From NCBI GenBank assembly GCA_007122555.1, contig SKTL01000036.1:1-10284 (forward strand): a DNA stretch of 10,284 bases. The letters are read 5' to 3'. A program made the position numbers and the translations under genes. This stretch comes from Thermomicrobiaceae bacterium (GTDB lineage: Bacteria; Chloroflexota; Chloroflexia; Thermomicrobiales; Thermomicrobiaceae). The notes under the pieces were generated by a model that saw only the letters and a list, made by a program, of their open reading frames with translations, did no database searches and had not been told where the DNA came from. Below are positions 1 to 6,805 of this stretch, in pieces (the first letter of the stretch is position 1; every line of letters starts with the position of its first letter).

Positions 1-78
1 CAGGCTGTGATTTTTATCAGCATTCTGTTGTTTGGCCTCCTGTATGAATGGAAGAAGGGGGCGCTCGAATGGGCATAG
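1..78 (+). CDS. nuoA: NADH-quinone oxidoreductase subunit A, C-terminal end (partial)
   Basis: Reading frame 1 is open from the first base to a TAG at 76-78 and gives 25 residues: a hydrophobic helix end followed by [10 protein letters not shown]. This is the hallmark C-terminus of NuoA, the small three-helix membrane subunit of complex I that lies beside NuoH and NuoJ near the quinone cavity. The start and the first two helices lie upstream of the window. The last 10 bases overlap the chosen nuoB start, so the two genes are probably translationally coupled. Identification rests on the C-terminal motif plus the position directly before nuoB, the usual A-B-C-D order. Confidence 0.93.
   Translation, partial: QAVIFISILLFGLLYEWKKGALEWA
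51..61 (+). promoter_or_regulatory. Shine-Dalgarno for nuoB, inside nuoA
   Basis: A purine-rich GAAGAAGGGGG run lies 7 bases before the ATG at 69. It favours that ATG over the in-frame ATG at 48, which would place the run inside nuoB and add seven residues. It also encodes the conserved EWKKG of NuoA, so it is constrained twice. Confidence 0.7.
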
Positions 79-623
79 AAGACCGGTTCGAGAAGAGCAT
101 CCTGACGACAAGCGTCGATTCCGTGTTCAACTGGGCGCGGCGCTCGAGCCTCTGGTGGCTGCAGTTCGGCCTGGCCTGCTGTGCGATCGAGATGATCAGC
201 GCGGCCATGCCCCGCTTTGACATCTCCGAACGTTTCGGAATGCTCTATCGGGCATCCCCGCGACAAGCCGACCTGATGATCGTCTCCGGGACGGTGACCA
301 AGAAGATGGCGCCGGTAGTCCGGCAGCTGTACGACCAGATGGCCGAGCCGAAGTGGGTGATCAGCATGGGTAGTTGCGCGAACATTGGCGGCCCGTTCGA
401 TACCTATGCAGTTGTGCAGGGTGTCGATCAGGTTATTCCGGTTGATGTTTACGTACCGGGATGCCCGCCACTGCCGGAAGCGCTCTATTACGGGGTGCTT
501 GAGCTGCAAAACAAGGTCATCCGCTATGACACCATCGCCAGGAAGCAAAGCGTTGATGAGGCCGAGGCGTTCCGCGAACAGTCGCGAGCCGAGGCTCAGG
601 CGGAACTCGGTCCGCGGCGGTAG
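69..623 (+). CDS. nuoB: NADH-quinone oxidoreductase subunit B (cluster N2 subunit)
   Basis: A 184-residue protein of normal NuoB length. It carries the terminal [4Fe-4S] cluster N2, which passes electrons to quinone at the interface with NuoD and NuoH on the cytoplasmic face. Cluster ligands are visible as tandem Cys37-Cys38 in LACCAIEM, Cys103 in GSCANIGG and Cys132 in VPGCPP. The family blocks [20 protein letters not shown] and [17 protein letters not shown] are intact. The residue after CPP is Leu135, where bacterial homologues usually have Arg. The C-terminal 35 or so residues are charged and probably helical. The ATG at 69 is preferred to the ATG at 48 because of the Shine-Dalgarno at 51-61 and because family members start near MGIEDRF. 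The gene overlaps nuoA by 10 bases and is followed by nuoC after 47 bases. Confidence 0.97.
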   Translation: MGIEDRFEKSILTTSVDSVFNWARRSSLWWLQFGLACCAIEMISAAMPRFDISERFGMLYRASPRQADLMIVSGTVTKKMAPVVRQLYDQMAEPKWVISMGSCANIGGPFDTYAVVQGVDQVIPVDVYVPGCPPLPEALYYGVLELQNKVIRYDTIARKQSVDEAEAFREQSRAEAQAELGPRR

Positions 624-625
624 CG

Positions 626-659
626 AATCGTACGCGTGAGGCCAACGGGCCTTTCGATT
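626..659 (+). repeat. Nested inverted repeat between nuoB and nuoC
   Basis: The outer arms AATCG (626-630) and CGATT (655-659) enclose an inner hairpin, AGGCC (639-643) and GGCCT (648-652) with a 4-base AACG loop. It sits just before the GAGGCAGG ribosome binding site of nuoC. Three Ts follow the inner stem, too few for a convincing intrinsic terminator, and nuoC must be co-transcribed. It may affect message stability or nuoC translation. The pairing is seen in the sequence; any role is inferred. Confidence 0.4.
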
Positions 660-670
660 GAGGCAGGTTG

Positions 671-1285
671 ATGGCTGAGGAACAGCAAACAGGCGGACCC
701 GCCGATTCTCCTGGACGCCGCATTTGGGCGACCGGCCACTGGGGCCCGACCGAGCCCGAGGAACATCCAGCGGTTATCGCCGTGCGGGAGCGCTTCCCGG
801 ACAGCTTCGTCGACGCCGTCAACTTTCGGGACGAGATGACGATCCGCGTTGATCGACCCGCGTTGCGCGAGATCGTGTTGTTCCTTCGCGATGAGTCATC
901 GCTCCGCTACAACTTTTTGAGTGACCTGACCGCGGTCGACATGTTGAGGCTGCGCGATAATCCTCGATTCGATGTCGTCGTTCAGCTGTATTCAATACCT
1001 CGACGCCAGCGCTTGCGAGTGAAGGCTGCGTTTAACGATGGCGATCCTGTGCCGTCGATGACGCTTTTGTATGAAGGGGCGAACTGGCTGGAGCGGGAAG
1101 CGTACGACATGTTTGGAATTGTCTTTGAAGGTCATCCAGATCTGCGACGGATGTTGCTTCCGGATGATTGGGACGAAGGCCATCCCCTGCGAAAAGACTA
1201 TCCGCTGCGTGGGTATCGCGAGTATGTGCAGCCAGGGTTTGAAAACCCGGCGCCACGGGTTCGTTCACGATTCCGGAGGCCCTAG
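671..1285 (+). CDS. nuoC: NADH-quinone oxidoreductase subunit C (30 kDa subunit)
   Basis: A 204-residue peripheral-arm subunit that packs against NuoD and helps hold the quinone module; it carries no cofactor. The family signature is at residues 141-182: EREAYDMFGI, then GHPDLRRMLLPDDW, then EGHPLRKDYPLRGY. The N-terminal 30 residues are polar and Gly/Pro-rich, a variable region in this family. The chosen ATG at 671 has GAGG at 660-663, 7 bases upstream. An in-frame TTG directly before it (668) would add only one residue. nuoC is a separate gene, not the NuoCD fusion seen in Escherichia coli. It is followed by nuoD after 6 bases, and the nuoD ribosome binding site lies inside its last codons. 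Confidence 0.96.
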   Translation: MAEEQQTGGPADSPGRRIWATGHWGPTEPEEHPAVIAVRERFPDSFVDAVNFRDEMTIRVDRPALREIVLFLRDESSLRYNFLSDLTAVDMLRLRDNPRFDVVVQLYSIPRRQRLRVKAAFNDGDPVPSMTLLYEGANWLEREAYDMFGIVFEGHPDLRRMLLPDDWDEGHPLRKDYPLRGYREYVQPGFENPAPRVRSRFRRP

Positions 1286-1291
1286 CCGATC

Positions 1292-2524
1292 ATGTCGCTG
1301 GAAATATCTCAGGGAACACCGGTTGAAATAAGCGAGGAACGCGCGCTGACCGACAGCCGGCGGCAGATGGTCCTCAACATGGGTCCGCAGCATCCGAGCA
1401 CCCACGGAGTGCTTCGCGTGATCCTGACGATGGAAGGCGAAACGATCGTCGGATGCGACCCGGTTCTGGGGTATCTGCATCGTGGAGTCGAGAAGCTCGG
1501 CGAGACGCACCGGTATTCGCAGTTCGTGCCGTGGACAGACCGCACCGATTATGTGGCGGCGCCCTCCAACAACCTGGGGTACATTCTCGCGGTGGAGCGC
1601 CTCTGCGGAATCGAAGCGCCGGAACGCGCTACGTACTGGCGCATGATCATGGGAGAACTCGCCCGCCTCGCCTCTCATCTTGTCTGGCTTGGCACCCATG
1701 CGCTCGACATCGGCGCACTGTCCATGTCGCTCTACTGCTTCCGCGAGCGTGAGCTCATTCTCGATATCTTTGAGACATTCTGCGGCGCGCGCCTGACCAC
1801 GAACATGATGGAAATGGGCGGCTTTTCTCGGCCTATACCGGACAATCTCCCGGGGATGGTGCGCGACTTCTGCAACATCTTCCCCGAAAAGCAGGTCGAG
1901 TATGAGTCATTGCTCTCGGCGAACCCGATCTGGCTCTCCAGGACGCGCGGCGTCGGGGTGATCGAGCCGGACGCGGCGATCTCAATGAGCCTGACGGGCG
2001 CATGCCTGCGTGGTTCAGGCATCAATTATGACGTTCGCAAGGCGACGCCGTATCTCTACTATGACCGGATGGATTTTGAGGTTCCGCTCGGAACACGGGG
2101 CGATGTCTATGACCGCTACCTCGTGCGCATGGAAGAGATGCGCCAGTCCATCAGCATTATCGAGCAGTGCCTGGATCAGATGCCGACTGACGGTCCGCTC
2201 TCGCTGACTGAATCACCGTACGTCATCCCGCCGCACGACAGCGTGATGAAAACGGCGGAGGATATGCAGCGGCACTTCATCTGGGTGATCAAAGGGTTTT
2301 CCCCGCCGAAGGGCGAGGTTTATCAGGCGATCGAGCACTCCAAGGGCGAGCTCGGCTACTATGTTGTCAGCGACGGGACGCCGATTCCCTACCGGGTTCG
2401 ATTGCGAACGCCCGACTTCGTTAACCTGCAGTCATTGCCGTATATGGCGCAGGGGGCGGCGCTTGCTGATGTTGTCGCGCTTATCGGGACGATCGATATC
2501 GTGCTCGGGTCGGTTGACCGCTAG
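1292..2524 (+). CDS. nuoD: NADH-quinone oxidoreductase subunit D (49 kDa subunit)
   Basis: A 410-residue protein, full length for NuoD. It is related to the large subunit of [NiFe] hydrogenases and forms the quinone headgroup pocket with NuoB. The conserved NMGPQHPSTHGVLRV is at residues 29-43. His38 and Tyr87, the two residues that contact the quinone headgroup in Thermus thermophilus Nqo4, fall at exactly the same numbers here. Other family blocks are LHRGVEKL, ELARLASHLVWLGTHALDIGA, TGACLRGSGINYDVRK, GFSPPKGEVY, GELGYYVVSDG and the terminal GSVDR. A GGAGG at 1275-1279 lies 12 bases before the ATG, slightly long but acceptable. The gene ends the first tight block of the operon; the next gene starts 238 bases later. 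Confidence 0.98.
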   Translation: MSLEISQGTPVEISEERALTDSRRQMVLNMGPQHPSTHGVLRVILTMEGETIVGCDPVLGYLHRGVEKLGETHRYSQFVPWTDRTDYVAAPSNNLGYILAVERLCGIEAPERATYWRMIMGELARLASHLVWLGTHALDIGALSMSLYCFRERELILDIFETFCGARLTTNMMEMGGFSRPIPDNLPGMVRDFCNIFPEKQVEYESLLSANPIWLSRTRGVGVIEPDAAISMSLTGACLRGSGINYDVRKATPYLYYDRMDFEVPLGTRGDVYDRYLVRMEEMRQSISIIEQCLDQMPTDGPLSLTESPYVIPPHDSVMKTAEDMQRHFIWVIKGFSPPKGEVYQAIEHSKGELGYYVVSDGTPIPYRVRLRTPDFVNLQSLPYMAQGAALADVVALIGTIDIVLGSVDR

Positions 2525-2586
2525 TCAATCGGGGCCATTCGATGTTCACCGAGTGCTCAGATGCGGTAAAGTTCCGCTCGGGGAAT

Positions 2587-2609
2587 ACGGAGCGCGGTTG
2601 GCGCTCCGT
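2587..2609 (+). repeat. Perfect 9-bp hairpin in the nuoD-nuoH gap
   Basis: ACGGAGCGC (2587-2595) pairs perfectly with GCGCTCCGT (2601-2609) across a 5-base GGTTG loop. Only two Ts follow, so it lacks the U-tract of an intrinsic terminator. It could be a processing or stability element that separates the BCD and H-to-N parts of the message, or a weak attenuator. The structure is seen; the role is inferred. Confidence 0.6.
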
Positions 2610-2630
2610 TGTCGTGTGAGACGGCGCAAG

Positions 2631-2649
2631 GCGATCCGACCGGGATCGC
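2631..2649 (+). repeat. Perfect 7-bp hairpin in the nuoD-nuoH gap
   Basis: GCGATCC (2631-2637) pairs with GGATCGC (2643-2649) across a 5-base GACCG loop, 21 bases after the first hairpin. No T-run follows. The same 5-base loop size and the tandem arrangement suggest the two may act together, but this is inference. Confidence 0.5.
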
Positions 2650-2762
2650 GGGAAACGATTGACGAGGCGAAGACCGGCGCGGACTTCGCTGGAGCGGTGC
2701 GGTAACGGCATCGACAGGTTGCCGCCGAAATCGCACGGGGATCTTGAGGTAGGGGCGTAAGC

Positions 2763-3785
2763 GTGGACGCAAACCTGTTGTCCAGTTACATCTTTGCAGT
2801 AGTCGTCCTCAACGTGTTGCTGGGCCTGATGGCCTACATGACATATCTCGAACGTAAGCTCATGGCGGCGATGCAGGATCGCGTCGGCCCCAACCGCACC
2901 GGCCCTGTCGGGCTGCTGCAGCCGATCGCCGACGGCATCAAACTCCTCGTTAAAGAAGACATCATTCCGAAACACGCGGACCGCCGGATTTTCCTGCTCG
3001 CGCCGCTGCTCAGCTTCGTGCTGGCGCCGGTCGCTGCTGCGGTCATTCCGTTTGGCGATTCGATCACCGTGTTCGGCCACGAAGTCAATCTCTACGTGGC
3101 GGATATCAACGTCGCCGCGCTGTACTTCCTGGCAATAGGTTCGATGGGCGTCTACGGCATTATCCTGGGCGGGTACGCGTCGGCGAACCGATATTCGCTG
3201 CTCGGTGGCCTCAGATCCGCAGCCCAGGTAATCAGCTACGAGATCATTCTCGGACTGTCGCTTGTCGGTGTGTTCATCCTTTCCGGTTCGCTCAGCCTTG
3301 TTGAGATCGTCAATCAGCAGAGCGAGACGCTCCATCTCGGGCCGCTCCAGTTGCCGAACTGGTTCATTCTGAGTCAACCGCTGGCGTTCGTGATCTTCCT
3401 GATCGCCGCAGTGGCGGAGACGAACCGGGCCCCGTTTGACCTCCCGGAGGCCGAGACTGAGCTGATCGGCGGCTTCCATACCGAGTATTCCGGCTTCCGC
3501 TTCTCGTTCTTCTTCCTGGCGGAGTACATCAGCATGATTGTTATCTCGCTCTTCGGGGCGACGATCTTCCTGGGCGGCACCGACGGGCCGATCCGGGATG
3601 GCGTCTGGTGGCTGGCGTTGAAGGCCTTCATCTTCCTCTTCTTCTACATCTGGCTTCGGACGACCGTGCCGCGGTTCCGATATGACCAGCTCATGGGGCT
3701 CGCCTGGAAGGTGCTGCTCCCGCTGGTGCTGATCAATATCCTGCTGACCGGATTCATCCGGCTGTGGGGCCTGGGGATGCTGTAG
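2763..3785 (+). CDS. nuoH: NADH-quinone oxidoreductase subunit H
   Basis: A 340-residue membrane subunit that links the quinone site to the proton channels. About eight membrane helices are visible, roughly at residues 8-28, 75-97, 116-138, 158-178, 199-219, 246-270, 282-300 and 316-337. Family blocks are YLERKLMAAMQDRVGPNRTG (28-47, with Glu30), the LLQPIADGIKLLVKE loop, RYSLLGGLRSAAQVISYE (143-160), and AETNRAPFDLPEAE (218-231) followed by IGGFHTEYSG. The acidic residues of that last loop are central to coupling in known structures. The start is GTG, supported by AGGGG 7 bases upstream. The usual next gene, nuoI, is missing; nuoJ follows after 27 bases. A long antisense open frame across this gene is a codon-bias shadow. 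Confidence 0.98.
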   Translation: MDANLLSSYIFAVVVLNVLLGLMAYMTYLERKLMAAMQDRVGPNRTGPVGLLQPIADGIKLLVKEDIIPKHADRRIFLLAPLLSFVLAPVAAAVIPFGDSITVFGHEVNLYVADINVAALYFLAIGSMGVYGIILGGYASANRYSLLGGLRSAAQVISYEIILGLSLVGVFILSGSLSLVEIVNQQSETLHLGPLQLPNWFILSQPLAFVIFLIAAVAETNRAPFDLPEAETELIGGFHTEYSGFRFSFFFLAEYISMIVISLFGATIFLGGTDGPIRDGVWWLALKAFIFLFFYIWLRTTVPRFRYDQLMGLAWKVLLPLVLINILLTGFIRLWGLGML

Positions 3786-3812
3786 TGGGGAAAGGCGAAA
3801 CGGCAACGGTTC

Positions 3813-4529
3813 ATGGCCGCTGAAGTACTGGTCTTCAATCTATTGTCCGGGATCGCGATTGTCTCCGCTGCGGCGATGATCATGATGCGCAATCCGGTTC
3901 ACAGCGCGATTGCGCTGGTGATCACCTTTGTGAACGTCGCCGCGGTGTTCATCATGCTCCGCGCGGAGTTCCTCGCAGTTGTCCAGATTATCGTCTATAC
4001 CGGCGCGATTCTGGTCCTGATCTTGTTCGTGCTTATGCTCGTGAATCCGGATGAGCTTCCGGATTTCCACGGCGCAAGACCGATGCAGCAGATCTTTGGA
4101 TTTGGTCTGGGGATCATATTGCTTGCTGAGATCGCGGTCGCCATCCTGACCCGGACGGTTGTGGCTGAACCGGGACCGTGGACAGAGGACGGGATGGCCG
4201 CTGTCGGCGGGAACGTTCAGGCGATCGGACAGGTGCTCTATTCGGGCTACGTCCTGCCGATCCAGGCAACCGCGCTGGTGTTGCTGGCGGCGACCATCGG
4301 CGCCCTGTTTCTGGGCCGCCCCGATGAAGACGAGGAGCCGACGCCGAGCCGCCGGACAGTGGCGACGATCTCACTGGCCCACACCCGGGGATCTGATCAG
4401 GATGAGATTCCGGCGCTGAGCTCGGCGAATATCAAGCATGAGGCGGGTGACCGAGATCTGATCATGGCGCGAGACGCCGATGAGTTCACATCGACGCCTG
4501 AAGACGATCAGAAGGGGCAGCAAGAGTGA
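3813..4529 (+). CDS. nuoJ: NADH-quinone oxidoreductase subunit J with acidic C-terminal tail
   Basis: A 238-residue protein, longer than the roughly 160-200 usual for NuoJ. NuoJ is a membrane subunit beside NuoK and NuoH; its third helix has a pi-bulge that rearranges during turnover. Five helices lie near residues 5-24, 30-49, 54-77, 92-114 and 143-168. The family signatures RNPVHSAIALV (26-36) and EFLAVVQIIVYTGAILVLILFV (split across 52-73) are intact. Residues 169-238 form an extra polar tail with 18 Asp/Glu against 8 Lys/Arg by hand count, probably disordered and cytoplasmic. The ATG has only a distant AAAGG (3791-3795, 17 bases away), so translation may depend on reinitiation after nuoH. 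The stop overlaps the nuoK start as GTGA. Confidence 0.95.
   Translation: MAAEVLVFNLLSGIAIVSAAAMIMMRNPVHSAIALVITFVNVAAVFIMLRAEFLAVVQIIVYTGAILVLILFVLMLVNPDELPDFHGARPMQQIFGFGLGIILLAEIAVAILTRTVVAEPGPWTEDGMAAVGGNVQAIGQVLYSGYVLPIQATALVLLAATIGALFLGRPDEDEEPTPSRRTVATISLAHTRGSDQDEIPALSSANIKHEAGDRDLIMARDADEFTSTPEDDQKGQQE
4044..4065 (+). repeat. 8-bp inverted repeat inside nuoJ
   Basis: AATCCGGA (4044-4051) and TCCGGATT (4058-4065) are perfect inverted repeats with a 6-base spacer, in codons for the loop NPDELPDF after the third helix. It may be a chance result of codon choice. No regulatory role can be shown. Confidence 0.35.
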
Positions 4530-4834
4530 ACGAGTTGATGCCTGAACATTTCATGTTTCTCAGCGCAGCGTTGTTCATCATCGGCATGGTCGGTGTTCTG
4601 ACGCGCCGAAACGTGCTGGTGATCTTCATGTGTGTCGAACTGATGCTGACTGCGGTGAATATCAGCTTCATCGGATTCGCCTGGGAGTTCAGCCAGCTGA
4701 CCGGGCAGATATTTGCGCTGTTCATTATCGCCATCGCCGCCGCTGAGGCTGTTATCGGGCTCGGGATCATCATGGCGTTGACGCGCCAGCGCGACACCGT
4801 TGATATCGATGAAGTCCGGGAGCTGCGACAATGA
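4526..4834 (+). CDS. nuoK: NADH-quinone oxidoreductase subunit K
   Basis: A 102-residue, three-helix membrane subunit (MrpC-like) of normal length. It carries two buried glutamates needed for proton transfer: Glu38 in FMCVELMLTAVN on helix 2 and Glu74 in AIAAAEAVIGLG on helix 3, equivalent to Glu36 and Glu72 of Escherichia coli. The start is GTG, overlapping the nuoJ stop by 4 bases, with AGAAGGGG at 4510-4517, 8 bases upstream. The 15-residue C-terminus after ALTRQR is hydrophilic. Its TGA stop overlaps an ATG that opens a possible 20-codon minigene leading exactly to nuoL. Confidence 0.97.
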   Translation: MNELMPEHFMFLSAALFIIGMVGVLTRRNVLVIFMCVELMLTAVNISFIGFAWEFSQLTGQIFALFIIAIAAAEAVIGLGIIMALTRQRDTVDIDEVRELRQ

Positions 4835-4893
4835 GTCGAGCAGCTACCGAGCGAACGTGGGGGAACCGGGACGCTATGGGGAGTCGCAACTGA
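4831..4893 (+). CDS. Possible 20-codon minigene bridging nuoK and nuoL
   Basis: An ATG at 4831 overlaps the nuoK stop as ATGA, and the frame closes with TGA at 4891-4893, sharing its A with the nuoL ATG (TGATG). The peptide has 20 residues, begins MSRAATERTWG, is Arg-rich and has no membrane segment. GGGAG at 4818-4822 lies 8 bases before the ATG. The arrangement would let ribosomes run K, then minigene, then L without leaving the message, so its value may be coupling rather than the peptide itself. It could also be chance: 20 open codons are unremarkable at this GC content, and nuoL has its own GGGGAG. I recognise no homologue. Confidence 0.4.
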   Translation: MSRAATERTWGNRDAMGSRN

Positions 4894-6785
4894 TGTCCAG
4901 TTGGCTTTTTCTGATACCGCTCTTGCCGCTGGCGGCGGCGGTTATCAATTTTCTCTTTGGACGCTGGTTCCTGCAGCACGCGTCGCAGTGGATCGCGACA
5001 TTGGCGGTGGCTGCGTCGTTTGTGCTCAGCATTCCGGTGTTTCTCCAGATTGCGTCTGATGAACAGTCGATCTCACAGCATCTCTACACCTGGATTCCGG
5101 CCGGCGACTTCAATATTCCGGTAACCCTGTTTGTTGACCAGTTGACCGCGACAATGCTGCTTGTCGTAAGCGGAGTGGGCCTGCTGGTTCACATCTATTC
5201 GATCGGCTATATGCACGGGGACCCGGGCATCTACCGATTTTTCTCGTATCTGCCGCTGTTCGTGTTCTCCATGCTGATGCTGGTGCTGGCGGACAACTTC
5301 CTGGTGCTGTTCGTATTCTGGGAAGCGGTGGGCCTCTGCTCGTTCCTTTTGATCGGCTTCTGGTATCGGCGTCGCTCTGCCGCCAGCGCGGCCAAGAAAG
5401 CATTCATTGTCAACCGTGTCGGCGATTTCGGGTTCGGGATCGGTATCCTGCTCATCTTTGTTACCTACGGGACGATCGAATACGCCGGCGTTTTTGGTCA
5501 GGTCGGAGACGCCACGCAGACGACGATCACGGTCATCGCACTGCTTCTGTTCACCGGCGCGATCGGGAAGTCTGCTCAACTGCCGCTATTCGTCTGGCTT
5601 CCGGACGCCATGGAAGGTCCGACGCCGGTGTCCGCGCTAATCCACGCGGCGACGATGGTCACCGCTGGTATCTTCGTGATCGCACGGGCGTATCCGATCG
5701 TAAGTCAGTCAGCCGACGCCATGCTGGTGATCGCGATCATCGGTGCGGCGACGGCATTCATTGCGGCGACGATCGCTGTCACGCAGTACGACATCAAGAA
5801 GGTTGTCGCCTATTCAACGGTGAGTCAGCTCGGCTTCATGGCGTTTGCGCTCGGATCGGGAGCCTGGATCGCTGCGATTTTCCACCTGGTGACGCACGCA
5901 TTCTTCAAGGGTCTGCTGTTCCTCGGCGCCGGGAGCGTCATCCACGGCATGCACGAAGAGCAGGACATGCGGAAGATGGGCGGGCTCAAGAAGTACATGC
6001 CGTTGACCTACTGGACATTCCTGATCGGCGCCGCCGCGAACGCCGGGATCATCCCGCTGGCGGGCTTCTGGAGCAAGGACGAGATCATTCTCGGTACCTG
6101 GCTCGGGGATCAGCCGATCATTATGGTGGTCGCATTTATAACTGCGTTCTTCACGTCGCTCTACATGTTCCGTGCGGTGTTCATGACGTTCCACGGGGAA
6201 GAGCGATTCGACGCCGAGCAGGTGCACCCGCATGAATCGCCACGGGTGATGACGATACCGCTGGTTGTGCTGGCGTTCTTTGCGGTCACGGTCGGGTTTA
6301 TCGGTTTCCCGCCAGAAGACGGCTGGTTCCATCACTTCCTTGATCCGGTATTCCCGGGCATGCCGCACCCGGATGTCGCCTGGAGCACCATCGTTCTGTT
6401 TGCGGCGATCTCGACCGTCATCGCGCTCAGTGGCCTCTATATCCAGTACATGGCTTATGTGAAGCGGTCAATCAGTCCACGCGGCATTTCCGAGCTGCTC
6501 GGGCCGCTGTACAAGCTGGCCGCCAACCGCTGGTATCTGGACGAGATCTACGATGTGCTGATCGTGCGGCCGCTCGTAGCGTTTTCGATGTTCCTGTGGC
6601 GCTTTGTCGATGCACAGGTGATCGATGGAACGGTCAACGGTGTTGGTTCGCTGGTGACGTACACGAGTAATCAGTGGCGGCGGGCGCAGACCGGATTGAT
6701 CGCCAACTACGTATTTGCGATTGCGCTGGGCGCGGTGATAATCATCGGCGCCTTTATGATCTTCGGTAGTAATCTGTTCGAGTAA
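4893..6785 (+). CDS. nuoL: NADH-quinone oxidoreductase subunit L (distal antiporter-like pump)
   Basis: A 630-residue protein, full length for NuoL, the distal proton-pumping subunit related to MrpA antiporters, with about 16 membrane helices. Key residues are present: Glu144 in FVFWEAVGLCS, Lys226 in TGAIGKSAQLPL, the broken-helix motif WLPDAMEGPTPVSALIHAAT (235-254), His331, His335 and Lys339 in HLVTHAFFKG, and Lys395-Asp396 in GFWSKDEI. Residues about 526-598, including NRWYLDEIYD (545-554), form the long lateral helix that lies along NuoM and NuoN, followed by a last membrane helix (603-626). The ATG at 4893 gives the family N-terminus (LIPLLPL) and has GGGGAG at 4878-4883. A TTG at 4800 in the same frame would add 31 unrelated residues inside nuoK and is rejected. 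Confidence 0.98.
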   Translation: MSSWLFLIPLLPLAAAVINFLFGRWFLQHASQWIATLAVAASFVLSIPVFLQIASDEQSISQHLYTWIPAGDFNIPVTLFVDQLTATMLLVVSGVGLLVHIYSIGYMHGDPGIYRFFSYLPLFVFSMLMLVLADNFLVLFVFWEAVGLCSFLLIGFWYRRRSAASAAKKAFIVNRVGDFGFGIGILLIFVTYGTIEYAGVFGQVGDATQTTITVIALLLFTGAIGKSAQLPLFVWLPDAMEGPTPVSALIHAATMVTAGIFVIARAYPIVSQSADAMLVIAIIGAATAFIAATIAVTQYDIKKVVAYSTVSQLGFMAFALGSGAWIAAIFHLVTHAFFKGLLFLGAGSVIHGMHEEQDMRKMGGLKKYMPLTYWTFLIGAAANAGIIPLAGFWSKDEIILGTWLGDQPIIMVVAFITAFFTSLYMFRAVFMTFHGEERFDAEQVHPHESPRVMTIPLVVLAFFAVTVGFIGFPPEDGWFHHFLDPVFPGMPHPDVAWSTIVLFAAISTVIALSGLYIQYMAYVKRSISPRGISELLGPLYKLAANRWYLDEIYDVLIVRPLVAFSMFLWRFVDAQVIDGTVNGVGSLVTYTSNQWRRAQTGLIANYVFAIALGAVIIIGAFMIFGSNLFE

Positions 6786-6803
6786 GGCGCGCGAGGGTGC
6801 GCC
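6786..6803 (+). repeat. Hairpin directly after nuoL
   Basis: GGCGC (6786-6790) pairs with GCGCC (6799-6803) around an 8-base loop. It starts at the base after the nuoL stop. It is short and has no T-run, so it is not a convincing terminator. Confidence 0.35.
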
Positions 6804-6805
6804 GA

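Larger units (their letters stand above)
2525..2762 (+). other. Non-coding gap between nuoD and nuoH
   Basis: This is the longest gap between nuo genes in the window. In many operons nuoE, nuoF and nuoG lie here. I translated all three forward frames and saw no cysteine motifs or other remnants of those genes. It holds two tandem hairpins (2587-2609 and 2631-2649) and, at its end, the nuoH ribosome binding site (GAGG 2746-2749 and AGGGG 2751-2755). I found no convincing -35/-10 pair: a TTGACG at 2659 has no matching -10 box at normal spacing. A 25-residue open frame at 2542-2619 resembles nothing I know. Confidence 0.6.

Noticed and set aside
48..68. Upstream ATG start for NuoB
   Set aside because: The added MEEGGAR codes over the nuoA C-terminus, and the purine-rich site at 51-61 fits the ATG at 69.
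2542..2619. 25-residue open frame in the nuoD-nuoH gap
   Set aside because: Only GGGG lies upstream, the peptide matches nothing known, and it runs through the 9-bp hairpin; too little support for a gene.
2659..2693. Possible promoter beginning TTGACG before nuoH
   Set aside because: No -10-like hexamer occurs at 16-18 bases spacing; the downstream bases are GC-rich.
2481..3806. 441-residue open frame on the minus strand across nuoH
   Set aside because: It is antisense to a clearly conserved gene, is full of charged and His/Gln-rich low-complexity sequence, and is explained by GC-rich codon bias leaving few antisense stops.
4800..4892. Upstream TTG start that would extend NuoL by 31 residues
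   Set aside because: The extension lies partly inside nuoK in another frame, does not resemble NuoL N-termini, and the ATG at 4893 has a good Shine-Dalgarno and the family LIPLLPL start.
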